A stretch of DNA of 64,000 nt from Brachybacterium avium (GCF_002216795.1 NZ_CP022316.1:558001-622000), one strand, 5' to 3'; counted from the stretch's first letter, positions 8,818-19,991 are shown. Numbers and translations are program-made. The notes: a model not told the origin generated them from the sequence alone.

Positions 8818-10310
8818 CAGAGCGTGAGCGGGTCCAGGTAGACCTCGACCACCGCTCGGGTCCCCCCGTCGTCGAGGCTCTCCCAGGTCAGAGTCCCGCC
8901 CAGCTGCCCCTGCACCAGAGTCAGCGCGATATTGGTGCCCAGCCCGGTCGGCTTGGCCGCCCCCATCCCCCTGCCATCATCCTCGATGGAGATGACCAGG
9001 TGCGAGCCGGTGCGCTCGCTGTGGATCGTGAGCGTGCCACCGGTCTCGGAGAGTCCGTGCTCGACGGCATTGGTGGCCAATTCGGTGACGACCAGCGCCA
9101 GTGGTGTCGCCTCCTCCGCGCGGATCGAGCCGACCCGGCCGATCTTCTGGGTGCGCACCTCGACCTGAGCGTCGGCCAGACGCGGGGTGCCCGCTCGGTG
9201 GACCGTCGCGCTCGCAGCATCGACCGCCAGCCGCAGACACCGGTCGATGACCTCGTCGAAGTGCACCGCCTCCTGGGAGCCCTGCAGCAGCGACTCGTGG
9301 ACCAGCGCGATCGTCGAAACCCGGCGCATCGCCTCAGCCAGCGCCTCGCGCGCCTCGTCGCTCTTCATCCGCCGCGACTGCATGCGCAACAGCGCCGCCA
9401 CCGTCTGCAGATTGTTCTTGACCCGGTGGTGGACCTCCCGAATCGTGGCGTCCTTGGTGATGAGCTCCCGCTCCCGACGACGCAGCTCGGTCACGTCACG
9501 CACCAGGATCACCGCACCGGTGCGCGCTTCCTGATCCGTCAGCGGGACCGCGCGCAGCGACAGCGTGCCGCCGCGGGCCTGCATATCCGAGCGCCAGGCC
9601 GCCCTGCCCATCAGCACCAGGGGAAGGGACTCATCGACCGGACTGCGCGACTGCAGCACCTCGGTGGAGAGCTCGGCGAGGGTGATCCCCTCCATGTCCC
9701 CCTCGATGCCGAAGCGGTGAAAGGCCGAGATCGCATTCGGAGAGATCCACCGCACCACTCCGGCGTCATCGAGCTCGACCACACCGTCCCCGACCCGCGG
9801 CGCGCCGCGACGGGGCGGGATCGGAGCACCCTCGATGGGGAACGCCCCGGCTTCGAGCATCCGCAGCAGACGGTGACCGAGACGACGCTTCTGGCACTCG
9901 CTGTGGGAGGCCCGGCTGTCGTCATCCGGATTCTCCGCCGCCAGCACGGCGAGCGTGCGGCCGCTCTTGCGCACAGGGACCAGAAGACCGGTCGCAGTGC
10001 GTCCCTCGCGCTCGATGGCGGCGGGCCGGTGATGAGGTTCGCCCCCGGCCAGCAGCCGCGTGATCTCCGTGCCCTCCTCGCCATCATCGCTCAGGCTGCC
10101 CACCGGATCCTCGTAGTAGACGGTGGAGCCGGTGGCGGGACGACAGTGCGCCACGGCCAGGGCGCCCTCCTCCTCCTGGATCCACAGCACGAGATCGGCA
10201 CGCAGAAGATCGGAGAGCAGGTTCCAGTCACCGATCAGGTGCTGCAACCAGTCGGCGTCCTTCTCGGAGAGACCACGGTTGTCGGCGAGGAACTTGGACA
10301 GGCTCGGCAT
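8817..10310 (-). CDS. pdtaS: PdtaS-type cytosolic sensor histidine kinase
   Basis: 497-residue soluble kinase close to the length of mycobacterial PdtaS. An N-terminal GAF-like domain (about 1-150) begins MPSLSKFLADNRGLSEKDAD, a PAS domain (about 160-285) contains DGVVELDDAGVVRWISPNA, and the HisKA_2 H-box REVHHRVKNNLQTVAALL lies near residue 293. HATPase_c motifs are ELATNAVEHGL and DDGRGMG. PdtaS phosphorylates the ANTAR-domain RNA-binding regulator PdtaR, which is not in this window. The neighbouring convergent whiB1 is conserved synteny with mycobacteria. A TATCCT element six bases before ATG suggests leaderless transcription. Confidence 0.93.
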   Translation of the reverse strand: MPSLSKFLADNRGLSEKDADWLQHLIGDWNLLSDLLRADLVLWIQEEEGALAVAHCRPATGSTVYYEDPVGSLSDDGEEGTEITRLLAGGEPHHRPAAIEREGRTATGLLVPVRKSGRTLAVLAAENPDDDSRASHSECQKRRLGHRLLRMLEAGAFPIEGAPIPPRRGAPRVGDGVVELDDAGVVRWISPNAISAFHRFGIEGDMEGITLAELSTEVLQSRSPVDESLPLVLMGRAAWRSDMQARGGTLSLRAVPLTDQEARTGAVILVRDVTELRRRERELITKDATIREVHHRVKNNLQTVAALLRMQSRRMKSDEAREALAEAMRRVSTIALVHESLLQGSQEAVHFDEVIDRCLRLAVDAASATVHRAGTPRLADAQVEVRTQKIGRVGSIRAEEATPLALVVTELATNAVEHGLSETGGTLTIHSERTGSHLVISIEDDGRGMGAAKPTGLGTNIALTLVQGQLGGTLTWESLDDGGTRAVVEVYLDPLTL

Positions 10311-10316
10311 GCAGAC

Positions 10317-10322
10317 AGGATA
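10317..10322 (-). promoter_or_regulatory. Candidate leaderless -10 element of pdtaS (TATCCT)
   Basis: Minus-strand TATCCT, six bases (GTCTGC), then the pdtaS ATG; no Shine-Dalgarno sequence is present. Confidence 0.5.
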
Positions 10323-10386
10323 GTTGCCGTGACCGACTGCTCGGAGACTGTCCCACCGGTGGACGCGTCAGCGGGCTCCTCTGCCC

Positions 10387-10392
10387 TAGGCT
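10387..10392 (+). promoter_or_regulatory. Candidate -10 element (TAGGCT) for the DUF2505 gene
   Basis: TAGGCT about 30 bases before the ATG at 10423, leaving room for a short leader carrying GAGGAAGGA. No matching -35 at 16-18 bases. Confidence 0.35.
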
Positions 10393-10422
10393 GAGCGCGA
10401 ACAGTTCCGAGGAAGGACCAGG

Positions 10423-10929
10423 ATGAAGCTTCGAGAGACGTTGACCCTCCCGCTGTCAGCTGCTGGAGCGGCGGCGATGTACGCGGATCCGGAATACACC
10501 GCGATCCGCCGTTCGACCCTCGGGGCCACCCGTGCGGAGTCGTCCCTGGACGGGGATCCTGCCGGGGCCTTCACAGTCCGCACCGAGCTGTCCATGCCCA
10601 CGGATCGGGTGCCGGACATGGTGCGACCCTTCGTCGGCTCGTCGGTGACGATCCACGAGAAGCAGATCTGGTCCGCTCCTGATGCCGATGGAGGCCGTCG
10701 GGGCACGACGACGCTCGAGGTCGCCGGGACCCCCGCCGGACTCACCGGTACGCTGCGCCTGGTTCCTGGCGGGAGCGCCAGCAGCAGCGTCGAGGTCGAG
10801 GGTGACCTGGTCGCGAAGATCCCCCTGCTGGGACCGCGGCTGGAGAAGGCGGCCGTGCCCTACGTCTCCACGGTGCTGCGGGCCGAGGAGCGCTCCGCGC
10901 GGACGTATGTGGACTCCCACGCCGGCTGA
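10423..10929 (+). CDS. DUF2505 (START/SRPBCC-like) domain protein
   Basis: 168-residue protein of the actinobacterial DUF2505 family, a START-like lipid- or ligand-binding fold; function unknown. Family features seen are the opening MKLRETLTLPLSAA with YADPEYTAIR, the central VTIHEKQIW strand and the C-terminal helix KIPLLGPRLEKAAVPYVST. The Shine-Dalgarno sequence GAGGAAGGA precedes ATG 10423. Transcribed away from pdtaS and ended by a clear hairpin. Confidence 0.88.
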   Translation: MKLRETLTLPLSAAGAAAMYADPEYTAIRRSTLGATRAESSLDGDPAGAFTVRTELSMPTDRVPDMVRPFVGSSVTIHEKQIWSAPDADGGRRGTTTLEVAGTPAGLTGTLRLVPGGSASSSVEVEGDLVAKIPLLGPRLEKAAVPYVSTVLRAEERSARTYVDSHAG

Positions 10930-10937
10930 GTCGCGCC

Positions 10938-10957
10938 CCGGCTCCGAGAGGAGCCGG
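10938..10957. terminator. Intrinsic terminator hairpin
   Basis: Perfect 8-base stem CCGGCTCC / GGAGCCGG with a GAGA tetraloop, nine bases after the DUF2505 stop and before the convergent DUF6912 gene. Confidence 0.8.
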
Positions 10958-10992
10958 TCGGCAAGAGGCCTCAGCGGCCCGGGAGCTCCGTC

Positions 10993-11439
10993 TCAGGCGA
11001 TCGGTGCCGCCCCCAGGAATGCGAGCGCATCTCGTCCTTCGCCGGCGTCGAACCACAGCAGCGCCGGGTCCGTGTCATCGACGTCTGCCGCCGCCGCGCT
11101 CTGTTCGGTGACGTGGAAGCTGGCGATCTTCGCGGAGCGGCGCTCTCGCACTCGGATGCCGAAGGCGCCCCCGTCCTCGGTCGCCGCGGCGACCAGGCCG
11201 TCGGGAATGTCCGCGGCGATCACGAGCACCCTCTCGGAGCTCCCGGCCGCGGTGAACGCGATGTGCACCGCGTCCTGCAGCGCCTCGTATTCCAGATCCT
11301 CCTCGTCCTGCTCAGGACGATCCGTCCTCGCCTCGGCCGTGACCGCCCAGGCCGCCCGGCCCGCGTCGAGGTCGATGACCTTCCGCCCGTCCTGGAGCGA
11401 CGGCCGGTCCGGTGCGAGCAGCGGCAGATAGATCCTCAT
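10993..11439 (-). CDS. DUF6912-family hypothetical protein
   Basis: 148-residue acidic protein starting MRIYLPLLAPDRPSL, resembling the actinobacterial DUF6912 family (assignment from memory of the family, moderate). Recognisable segments are RAAWAVTAEART and ERVLVIAADIPDGLV. It is the last gene of a minus-strand group with the CpaE-like ATPase, 12 bases downstream of that gene's stop. No enzymatic motif, membrane segment or signal peptide is seen, so function stays open. Confidence 0.7.
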   Translation of the reverse strand: MRIYLPLLAPDRPSLQDGRKVIDLDAGRAAWAVTAEARTDRPEQDEEDLEYEALQDAVHIAFTAAGSSERVLVIAADIPDGLVAAATEDGGAFGIRVRERRSAKIASFHVTEQSAAAADVDDTDPALLWFDAGEGRDALAFLGAAPIA

Positions 11440-11451
11440 GGGGTCATCCTC

Positions 11452-12687
11452 TCACCGGCTCTGCCGCGCGCGCTCTTCGAGCCCGGGCATCGAGGCGGCG
11501 GGATCCTCGCCCTGGAGGGCAGGGGATGCAGCGAGGTCCCTCAGCCCCCGGCGCAGTGCGGAACGGGGCGCGGACTCGGCCAGCAGCGCGCCATCCCACG
11601 CCGCGGCACGGCAGGAGCCGGGATCATCCGGGAGCAGGTGCAGGGAGGTCAGTGACATCCGGGAGGTGATCAGCTCCCGCAGGCGATCCCCCGGCACCGG
11701 GGCACCCACCCGGTTGACGATGACATGAAGGTCGGTGACACCGAGCTCCTCCAACCGGGCCTGGTCGCGCAACAGCCGCGTGATGCTCACCGGATCCGCT
11801 GCGACCACGGCGATCACCGCATCCGCGGCTTCGAGCGCGCTGATGGCCGCAGCGTTCCGCTGCGGTGCGGCGGTGTCGTAGCTGAGCTCCTCGTCCTCCT
11901 CGAGCACGGAGGCGACGTCGACGATCACCAGGTCCCCGCGACCTGCCAGCGCTCCCCACACCCCGTCGAGCGTGGTGCGCCGCAGTTCCGCCCAGCGCCC
12001 GGGAACGCCGATCCCGCTGAGCAGCCGAAGCCGCGGCTGGACCTGCGGCAGCAGAGACTCCATGGTCTCCTCGTCCAGGGTGTCGCGGTCATGGGCCCGG
12101 GCGGCCGCGACCAGTCCCGGGGCCTCGTCCAGCACTCCCAGCATCTGGCTCTGGGCGGGGCCGTAGGTATCCGCGTCCACCAGGATCGTCTCCCGGCCGG
12201 CTGCCGCAGCCTCGGCCGCGAGGTTCACCGCGATCGTCGAACGTCCCGGCGCTCCCGCCGGGCCCCAGACCGCGACCAGGCGGCCTCCGGCCCCGGGCTC
12301 TGCGACCTGCGCCTCCTGGACCCAGGCCTCGGTGTCCGCCTGTTCTCCGAGGACGGCCGCCTCGATCGCAGTGAGGATCTCCTCGACAGGCGCCCCGGCA
12401 GGCACCACGTGGCGCAGGCCGAGCGCGGTGCCCTCCGGCGCGTCCGTCGGCCGCATCCCCACCACCGCCGCATCGCGGAGCAGCGCCGAGAGCACGTCGC
12501 GGCCCAACCCCCGGACGGTGACATCGATGAGGACCACGTCTCCGATGCCGGCGGCAGTGACCGCGAGCGTCTCGGCGAGATCCGCGCAGCGGCGCACCAC
12601 CCTCGCAGCGGGGTGGCGATCCGTCGCGAGGTCGTGCACGATGCGCACCTCGTCACCGCCAGAGGCGCACAGGACGATGTCGATCAC
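11452..12687 (-). CDS. CpaE/MinD-like P-loop ATPase of the ParA superfamily
   Basis: 411-residue protein with an N-terminal receiver-like region (about 1-110) and a MinD/ParA-type ATPase domain (about 135-385). The P-loop reads WGPAGAPGRST at about 141-151: the deviant Walker A lysines are replaced, so classical ATP-driven dimer switching may be altered. Switch motifs ILVDADTYG and LVIVDVAS are present. In Tad pilus systems CpaE localises secretion machinery; here the partner genes cpaA, cpaF and tadBC are absent from the window. It overlaps the upstream SAF-domain gene by four bases, implying tight coupling. Related mycobacterial proteins have been annotated as septum-site proteins. Confidence 0.8.
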   Translation of the reverse strand: MIDIVLCASGGDEVRIVHDLATDRHPAARVVRRCADLAETLAVTAAGIGDVVLIDVTVRGLGRDVLSALLRDAAVVGMRPTDAPEGTALGLRHVVPAGAPVEEILTAIEAAVLGEQADTEAWVQEAQVAEPGAGGRLVAVWGPAGAPGRSTIAVNLAAEAAAAGRETILVDADTYGPAQSQMLGVLDEAPGLVAAARAHDRDTLDEETMESLLPQVQPRLRLLSGIGVPGRWAELRRTTLDGVWGALAGRGDLVIVDVASVLEEDEELSYDTAAPQRNAAAISALEAADAVIAVVAADPVSITRLLRDQARLEELGVTDLHVIVNRVGAPVPGDRLRELITSRMSLTSLHLLPDDPGSCRAAAWDGALLAESAPRSALRRGLRDLAASPALQGEDPAASMPGLEERARQSR

Positions 12688-13325
12688 GGCGCGATCCCGT
12701 GGGCCCCGGGGACCCCGATGACGTCCAGGCGCTCCTCCTGAGAGAGCACCTCGAGCACCTCGTCGAGCTTGTCGCTGGGCACCAGCAGCTCGACCGACAT
12801 CTCCCGCATCCCGAGCGAGCTGCCTTCATCGATGCGGCGCACCACCGCGTCCGGCACCAGCAGCCGCGCCTGCGCCTCCGCCCCCTTCTCCGCGGCCGGG
12901 GCGGTATGCCAGAGCTCGACCGTCGCCCCCGGCACGACGGACTCGGCCACTGCCGCACCGACCGGGATCACCACGGGGCGCAGCGGCACCTCCGCGGACT
13001 GGCCGACGGCGGATATCGGCACCAGCTCACCAGCCCGGATGGTGCGCAGGGCCACGGCCCCCTCCGGGATCGCCTCAACGGTGCCGATATAGCGGTCCGT
13101 CTGCTCCCCCAGGCGCAGATCGACCGCCACCAGATCATCGACGGTGATCGGATCGCCCGGCACGATCGCCGAGCGGGCGACGAGCACGGAGGTGGTCTCG
13201 GACAGTCGCGAGACCAGCACGGACCCCATCAGCACGCTCGCCACGACGAGGACGATCCCGACGATCAGCCGCGGGTCCTTCCAACGCGGCTTGCGCAGTC
13301 TCATCATCGCTGCGGTGGCCCCCAC
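12684..13325 (-). CDS. SAF-domain (CpaB/RcpC-like) membrane protein
   Basis: 213-residue protein with a short cytoplasmic N-terminus, one transmembrane helix (LIVGIVLVVASVLMGSVLV, about 21-40) and an extracytoplasmic SAF domain (about 45-115: ARSAIVPGDPITVDDLVAVD, IRAGELVPISAVG). SAF domains occur in CpaB/RcpC and FlgA. The GTG start at 13325 is chosen because GGGGAGGAG ends six bases upstream; ATGs at 13307 and 13304 have nothing comparable. It overlaps the CpaE-like gene by four bases, giving a CpaB-CpaE-like couple with no pilus genes nearby. Confidence 0.8.
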   Translation of the reverse strand: MGATAAMMRLRKPRWKDPRLIVGIVLVVASVLMGSVLVSRLSETTSVLVARSAIVPGDPITVDDLVAVDLRLGEQTDRYIGTVEAIPEGAVALRTIRAGELVPISAVGQSAEVPLRPVVIPVGAAVAESVVPGATVELWHTAPAAEKGAEAQARLLVPDAVVRRIDEGSSLGMREMSVELLVPSDKLDEVLEVLSQEERLDVIGVPGAHGIAP

Positions 13326-13417
13326 AGTCGGCTCCTCCCCGTCGCCTCGGCCGATACGGCCCGGATCTGACGGGAGGCTACGTCAGCTCCGGCTCCGATG
13401 GGGGCGAAGCGCGACAT

Positions 13418-13472
13418 TGTGGAGAACTTCGGCCCCGGGGCAGAGCCGGTGAGGGCCATGCCGTCGTCCACA
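13418..13472. promoter_or_regulatory. Two near-consensus DnaA-box-like sequences
   Basis: TTCTCCACA on the minus strand (13418-13426) and TCGTCCACA on the plus strand (13464-13472) each differ by one base from the actinobacterial DnaA box TTGTCCACA. They lie in the 225-base gap between the SAF gene and the HTH gene. Could be chance; one would expect more boxes at a functional site. Confidence 0.25.
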
Positions 13473-13550
13473 GCCGTGACGCCGATGCGGGTGGGGATGA
13501 GAGACTGGCCGCATCCATGCCACGGGTCTGAACGAATGGAAGGACCGTCG

Positions 13551-13790
13551 ATGCCCCCACGTTTCGTGCCGCTCAGCGACGTCGCGGAGATGCTCTCCAT
13601 CTCTGCTTCCCAGGCGTATGCCCTGGTGCGGTCCGGTGAACTGCGGGCGATCAAGGTCGGCGGCCGCGGCCAGTGGCGGGTGGAGACCTCGGAGATCGAG
13701 TCGTACATCCAGCGCAGCTACAAGGCCACGGCGAACTACCTCGAGCAGGAGCGCCATCAGGAGCGGACGAAGGCCGACGGCGGCGCCTGA
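13551..13790 (+). CDS. Excisionase-fold helix-turn-helix DNA-binding protein
   Basis: 79-residue protein of the MerR/Xis-like HTH_17 class. The winged-helix motif runs from FVPLSDVAEMLSISASQAYALV to LRAIKVGGRGQWRV, followed by TSEIESYIQ and a charged C-terminal helix rich in Glu/Arg. No integrase or mobile element is near, so it is a chromosomal regulator rather than a phage excisionase; this small gene is widely conserved in actinobacteria at this locus. GGAAGGAC lies about six bases before ATG 13551. Divergent from the SAF/CpaE-like pair, which makes that pair a candidate target. Confidence 0.85.
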   Translation: MPPRFVPLSDVAEMLSISASQAYALVRSGELRAIKVGGRGQWRVETSEIESYIQRSYKATANYLEQERHQERTKADGGA

Positions 13791-13837
13791 AGCCCGCCAC
13801 CTCGTGAGCGGCCGCGGCGCATCGACCTTCCAGCGGT

Positions 13838-14383
13838 TCAGCGCAGCTGCACGGCCTGGAGCGCAGAGAATGCCACGGTGATCCGTGCGGAGCCCGGCAC
13901 CGTGGTCGATTCCCCCGTCGGCAACGAGCTGATGTCCAGCGCGTCGGCGCCGACCGCGGCGATCCGACCGATCACGGAGCCGCCGGAGGCCTCCAGGCGC
14001 ACCACGGCGCGGTCCCGGGCGATCTCCCGCAGGACCGAGCCGAGCCCCAACGGTGAGCGCAGTGAATCCTCGACGAGCCGTGCCCGGGAGGGCAGACCCT
14101 CCACCATGGCGATCGCTGCCAGAGGGATCACCGCACTGCGAGCGCCGCTGCGCGCCGCGAGCGCGACCCACTCCGCCCCCACCTCGCGCACCACGCCGCT
14201 GACCCGGAATCCGGCGGCGAGATGCAGCGTCAGCCCAAGCCCCTGTGCGCCGCGCAGCCGATCGGCGATGGTCAGCTGAGCCTGCTCAGCACGGGTGAGG
14301 TCCTCAGAGACCGCCCGCACCTCCTCCTGCTGGTGATGGGCGAACTGGCCCTCGAGGTCCTCGAAGATCCGCTCGAATCGCAT
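13838..14383 (-). CDS. Actinobacterial hypothetical protein (predicted beta-rich, SH3/Sm-like)
   Basis: 181-residue cytosolic protein. An N-terminal helix (MRFERIFEDLEGQFAHHQQ, to about 45) is followed by two beta-rich repeats: GFRVSGVVREVGAEWVALA at about 58-76 and GGSVIGRIAAVGADALDIS near 133-152. The repeats resemble an Sm/SH3-like barrel pair, but this is only a pattern impression. I do not recognise a named family. Both a TACAGT element and a GGAGG tract sit directly before the ATG, so translation could be leaderless or Shine-Dalgarno driven. Confidence 0.75.
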   Translation of the reverse strand: MRFERIFEDLEGQFAHHQQEEVRAVSEDLTRAEQAQLTIADRLRGAQGLGLTLHLAAGFRVSGVVREVGAEWVALAARSGARSAVIPLAAIAMVEGLPSRARLVEDSLRSPLGLGSVLREIARDRAVVRLEASGGSVIGRIAAVGADALDISSLPTGESTTVPGSARITVAFSALQAVQLR

Positions 14384-14389
14384 GCCTCC

Positions 14390-14395
14390 ACTGTA
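14390..14395 (-). promoter_or_regulatory. Candidate -10 element (TACAGT), leaderless spacing
   Basis: Minus-strand TACAGT, then GGAGGC, then ATG at 14383. The six bases between could serve both as leaderless spacer and as ribosome-binding site if transcription begins further upstream. Confidence 0.4.
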
Positions 14396-14473
14396 GATGT
14401 CCGGCGGCTGCGAGAGCTCGGCGGCGATGCCTCCTCCTCATAGCCGCCTCGTCCACACGACGCAGGACTCCCA

Positions 14474-14502
14474 TTGCGAAGCTCGTCACATACGACTAGT
14501 TT
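14474..14502 (+). promoter_or_regulatory. Candidate promoter of the LysM gene
   Basis: TTGCGA, a 17-base spacer and TAGTTT, in the most AT-rich stretch of this region (CACATACGACTAGTTTGC). It would give a leader of about 90 bases before ATG 14599. Confidence 0.45.
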
Positions 14503-14598
14503 GCATGGACAGACAGTGAACACCATCAAACTCGATCAAACTGCCTCAATGCGCGCGGTGATGTTGCTGTGCGGTCGGGGCACGACCCAGGGGGACCC

Positions 14599-15474
14599 AT
14601 GCCCGACATCACTTCGACACCGGCCGCGCCCCGGCCGGGAGCGAGCCTGCTGGGTGCGGTGGTCGCCGGCGCCTGCGCATTCGCCATGGGGGCATCGTTC
14701 GGATCGCTCCGTGAGCTGTCGCCGACGTCCCACGGGTCCGAGGCCCTGATCATCTGGGTGCTGCTCGGCGTGGCCGGGATCGGCACGATGCTCTGCCTCT
14801 ACCTCGCCCTCATCTGGTGCCTGGCGACGACGATCATGCTGGCCGGACCGGCCAGCCGCACCGGCGCTGCCCTGCTGGGCCTGCTGCGTGTCCTCGCCCC
14901 CCGGCTCGCGCGGCGGCTCGCCAGCGGGGCGGCGGTCGCCACCGCCGCCACGGCCCTGACACTCGCCCCCGGGCTGGCCTCCCAGCATCCCGACCTGACC
15001 GGTGCGGACGCCGACCCGATTCCCGCCTCCCAACCGGCGGAGCTGTTCTCGACCGAGCTGCCGCCGACCGACCCCGCCCCGGAAGCCGCCGCTCCGGCCA
15101 GCGACGATCAGCAAGTGACGGGCCCAGACCCCGGCGCTCCCCTGCCCCCGCTCGGCTGGGGCGGCAGCACTGGCCCGAGCACGACCGGCGCCGCCGCCGA
15201 GGCCGCTGTCGCGGGGAAGCCCGCCGCAGACCCGGGCCCGAACAATTCGGGATCTGATCTGGTGCGCACCGTCATCGTCCATCAGGGCGACAGCCTGTGG
15301 AGCATCGCGGACGGGCTGCTGGGGCCCGGAGACTCGGACCCCGCGGAGATCGCCGCCACCTGGCCGCTGCTCCACGACACCAACCGAGACGTGATCGGCG
15401 ATGACCCCGATCAGCTCCTCCCCGGGCAGGAGCTCACCGTCCCCACCGCTCTGACCACCGAGGACATGTCATGA
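14599..15474 (+). CDS. LysM peptidoglycan-binding membrane protein
   Basis: 291-residue protein with three hydrophobic segments in the first half (about 16-38, 50-75, 100-125), an Ala/Pro-rich linker and a C-terminal LysM domain at about 222-285 (TVIVHQGDSLWSIADGLLG ... LLPGQELTVP). LysM binds peptidoglycan N-acetylglucosamine, so the domain should face the cell wall. I choose ATG 14599, preceded by AGGGGGA; an in-frame GTG at 14569 is the alternative. The stop overlaps the next start by four bases. A LysM protein next to an Rv3235-like gene upstream of secA is a common actinobacterial arrangement. Confidence 0.87.
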   Translation: MPDITSTPAAPRPGASLLGAVVAGACAFAMGASFGSLRELSPTSHGSEALIIWVLLGVAGIGTMLCLYLALIWCLATTIMLAGPASRTGAALLGLLRVLAPRLARRLASGAAVATAATALTLAPGLASQHPDLTGADADPIPASQPAELFSTELPPTDPAPEAAAPASDDQQVTGPDPGAPLPPLGWGGSTGPSTTGAAAEAAVAGKPAADPGPNNSGSDLVRTVIVHQGDSLWSIADGLLGPGDSDPAEIAATWPLLHDTNRDVIGDDPDQLLPGQELTVPTALTTEDMS

Positions 15475-15872
15475 CCACCACCGATCAGCGTCCCGCGCAC
15501 TTAGGCCCCCGCAGCGTCGCCGTCACCCCTGACGATCCACGCACGGTCGAGCCGCTGGTGGCACCGGTCGCCCGGCGCGCCGTGGAGATCATCCGTGACA
15601 TGCGCCCCGAGAACTCCCTGGCGCGCCTGGTCACCCCGGAGGTCGGGCAGCACCTCGCGCGTCGCGCCGCGCTGACCCGTCGTCTGCGTGCCACCACCGG
15701 CTATGCGCCGCCGCGTCAGCTGTCGGTGACCGGTGTGCGCCTGTGCGTGGTCAACGACCACACGGTCGAGGCCAGCTGTGTGCTGCGCGAGCCGGATCGC
15801 GCCCGGTTCCTCGCCATGCGCTGGGAGCTCCGGCACACGGGCTGGCGGGTCACGGTGCTGGAGATCGGCTGA
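15471..15872 (+). CDS. Rv3235-family protein (DUF6459)
   Basis: 133-residue soluble protein of the Rv3235 family. After a disordered start, a helix (VAPVARRAVEIIRDMRPEN) precedes beta strands ending VRLCVVNDHTVEASCVLREP and LRHTGWRVTVLEIG. Function unknown; the family is nearly always encoded beside secA. It is coupled to the LysM gene (four-base overlap) and converges on secA with one base between stop codons, leaving no room for a separate terminator. Confidence 0.83.
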   Translation: MTTTDQRPAHLGPRSVAVTPDDPRTVEPLVAPVARRAVEIIRDMRPENSLARLVTPEVGQHLARRAALTRRLRATTGYAPPRQLSVTGVRLCVVNDHTVEASCVLREPDRARFLAMRWELRHTGWRVTVLEIG

Positions 15873-15873
15873 C

Positions 15874-18912
<3,039 letters not shown>

Positions 18913-19099
18913 TCGTGCTCCCGTAGATCGCGTGTCCGCCCTCGAGGGCGGCTGGTGCCTGACCCATCGTAAGCGTCGCCGTCCCCGTTGGTGACCACCG
19001 GCGCGCATCATCACCCCGCGTGCGCTCATCGCAGGGCGATCCACTGCTCGGCGCACACCGCCGCCTCGGCCGGTGGTCCCTGCGGGGCCGGCACGACAA

Positions 19100-19134
19100 G
19101 GGGCGGGAGAAGGCTGCTGCGCTCCTCCCGCCCC
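19100..19134 (-). terminator. Intrinsic terminator of hpf
   Basis: Perfect 10-base inverted repeat GGGGCGGGAG / CTCCCGCCCC with a 15-base loop, just after the hpf stop and followed on the minus strand by CTTGTCG. Confidence 0.75.
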
Positions 19135-19151
19135 GGGTCCGGGCAGTGAGA

Positions 19152-19811
19152 TCAGGCGGTCAGATCGGACTCGAGCTCGATGACCCCGTAGTTCCAGCCC
19201 TTGCGGCGGTAGACCACCCTCGGGTTGCCGGACTCGGCGTCGACGAAGAGGAAGAAGTCGTGACCCACGAGCTCCATCCGGTTGAGCGCGTCGTCGATGC
19301 TCATCGGCTTGGCGGGGTGGGACTTCTTCCGGATGACGACGGGGGTGCCGGCATCCGCCAGATCGATCTCGTTGCCGTCGGCGGCCTCCCCCGGCTCGTC
19401 CACGGCCTCCGGCGGCGCCTCCTGGAGCGCGGCGGGCAGATCCTGATCGGCAGGCATCGTGCGCAGACTCGCGCCCGCACCCGGGTGAGAGCGGTCGCGT
19501 CCCCGACGGTGATCCTTGCGACGGTCACGGGCGCGCCGGAGTCGTTCGAGGAGTTTGCCATAGGCGATGTCCAGCGCCCCGTAGAGATCGTCCGCTCGCG
19601 CCTCGGAGCGGATCACAGAGCCGTTCTCGTGCACGGTGAGCTCCACCCGGTCGCTGAGCTCAGCCTGCCTGGGATTCTTCTCCTGTGAGATCTCGACATC
19701 CACGCGGAGGGCCGCGGGGGCGAGCTGGGTGACCTTGTCGAGCTTGTCGGTGAGATGACGACGGAATCGATCCGGGACGTCCATGTGGCGTCCGACGACA
19801 TTGATCTCCAT
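19152..19811 (-). CDS. hpf: Ribosome hibernation promoting factor, long form
   Basis: 219-residue HPF-long. The N-terminal RaiA/S30AE domain (1-105) begins [20 protein letters not shown] and ends with the basic helix [15 protein letters not shown]. An acidic linker (about 105-155) is followed by the C-terminal dimerisation domain with [19 protein letters not shown] and [15 protein letters not shown]-long pairs two 70S ribosomes into inactive 100S dimers in stationary phase. AGGAGGAG lies upstream of the ATG. Sits between comF and secA, the usual actinobacterial order. Confidence 0.96.
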   Translation of the reverse strand: MEINVVGRHMDVPDRFRRHLTDKLDKVTQLAPAALRVDVEISQEKNPRQAELSDRVELTVHENGSVIRSEARADDLYGALDIAYGKLLERLRRARDRRKDHRRGRDRSHPGAGASLRTMPADQDLPAALQEAPPEAVDEPGEAADGNEIDLADAGTPVVIRKKSHPAKPMSIDDALNRMELVGHDFFLFVDAESGNPRVVYRRKGWNYGVIELESDLTA

Positions 19812-19991
19812 GAGTGGGTTCTCCTCCTATCAGGATGCGGCCGGTCTGAGCCCGGCCGCGATGGCTCTTCGGCTGGGTGTCGCACCTCCTGTGGAAGGGG
19901 GTCCCGCCCTGATGTGGCGAGTGGCACAAGCATGCCACGATTCTCTGGAAGTTTTCTGCCCATCCGTCCTCCGACCCCCTCGGTCCGGACC

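Noticed and set aside
13551..13790. HTH gene as phage excisionase marking an integrated element
   Set aside because: No integrase, attachment repeats or phage genes nearby; the gene belongs to conserved chromosomal synteny.
14569..14598. GTG start at 14569 for the LysM protein
   Set aside because: Adds ten residues without a better ribosome-binding site; ATG 14599 is preceded by AGGGGGA.
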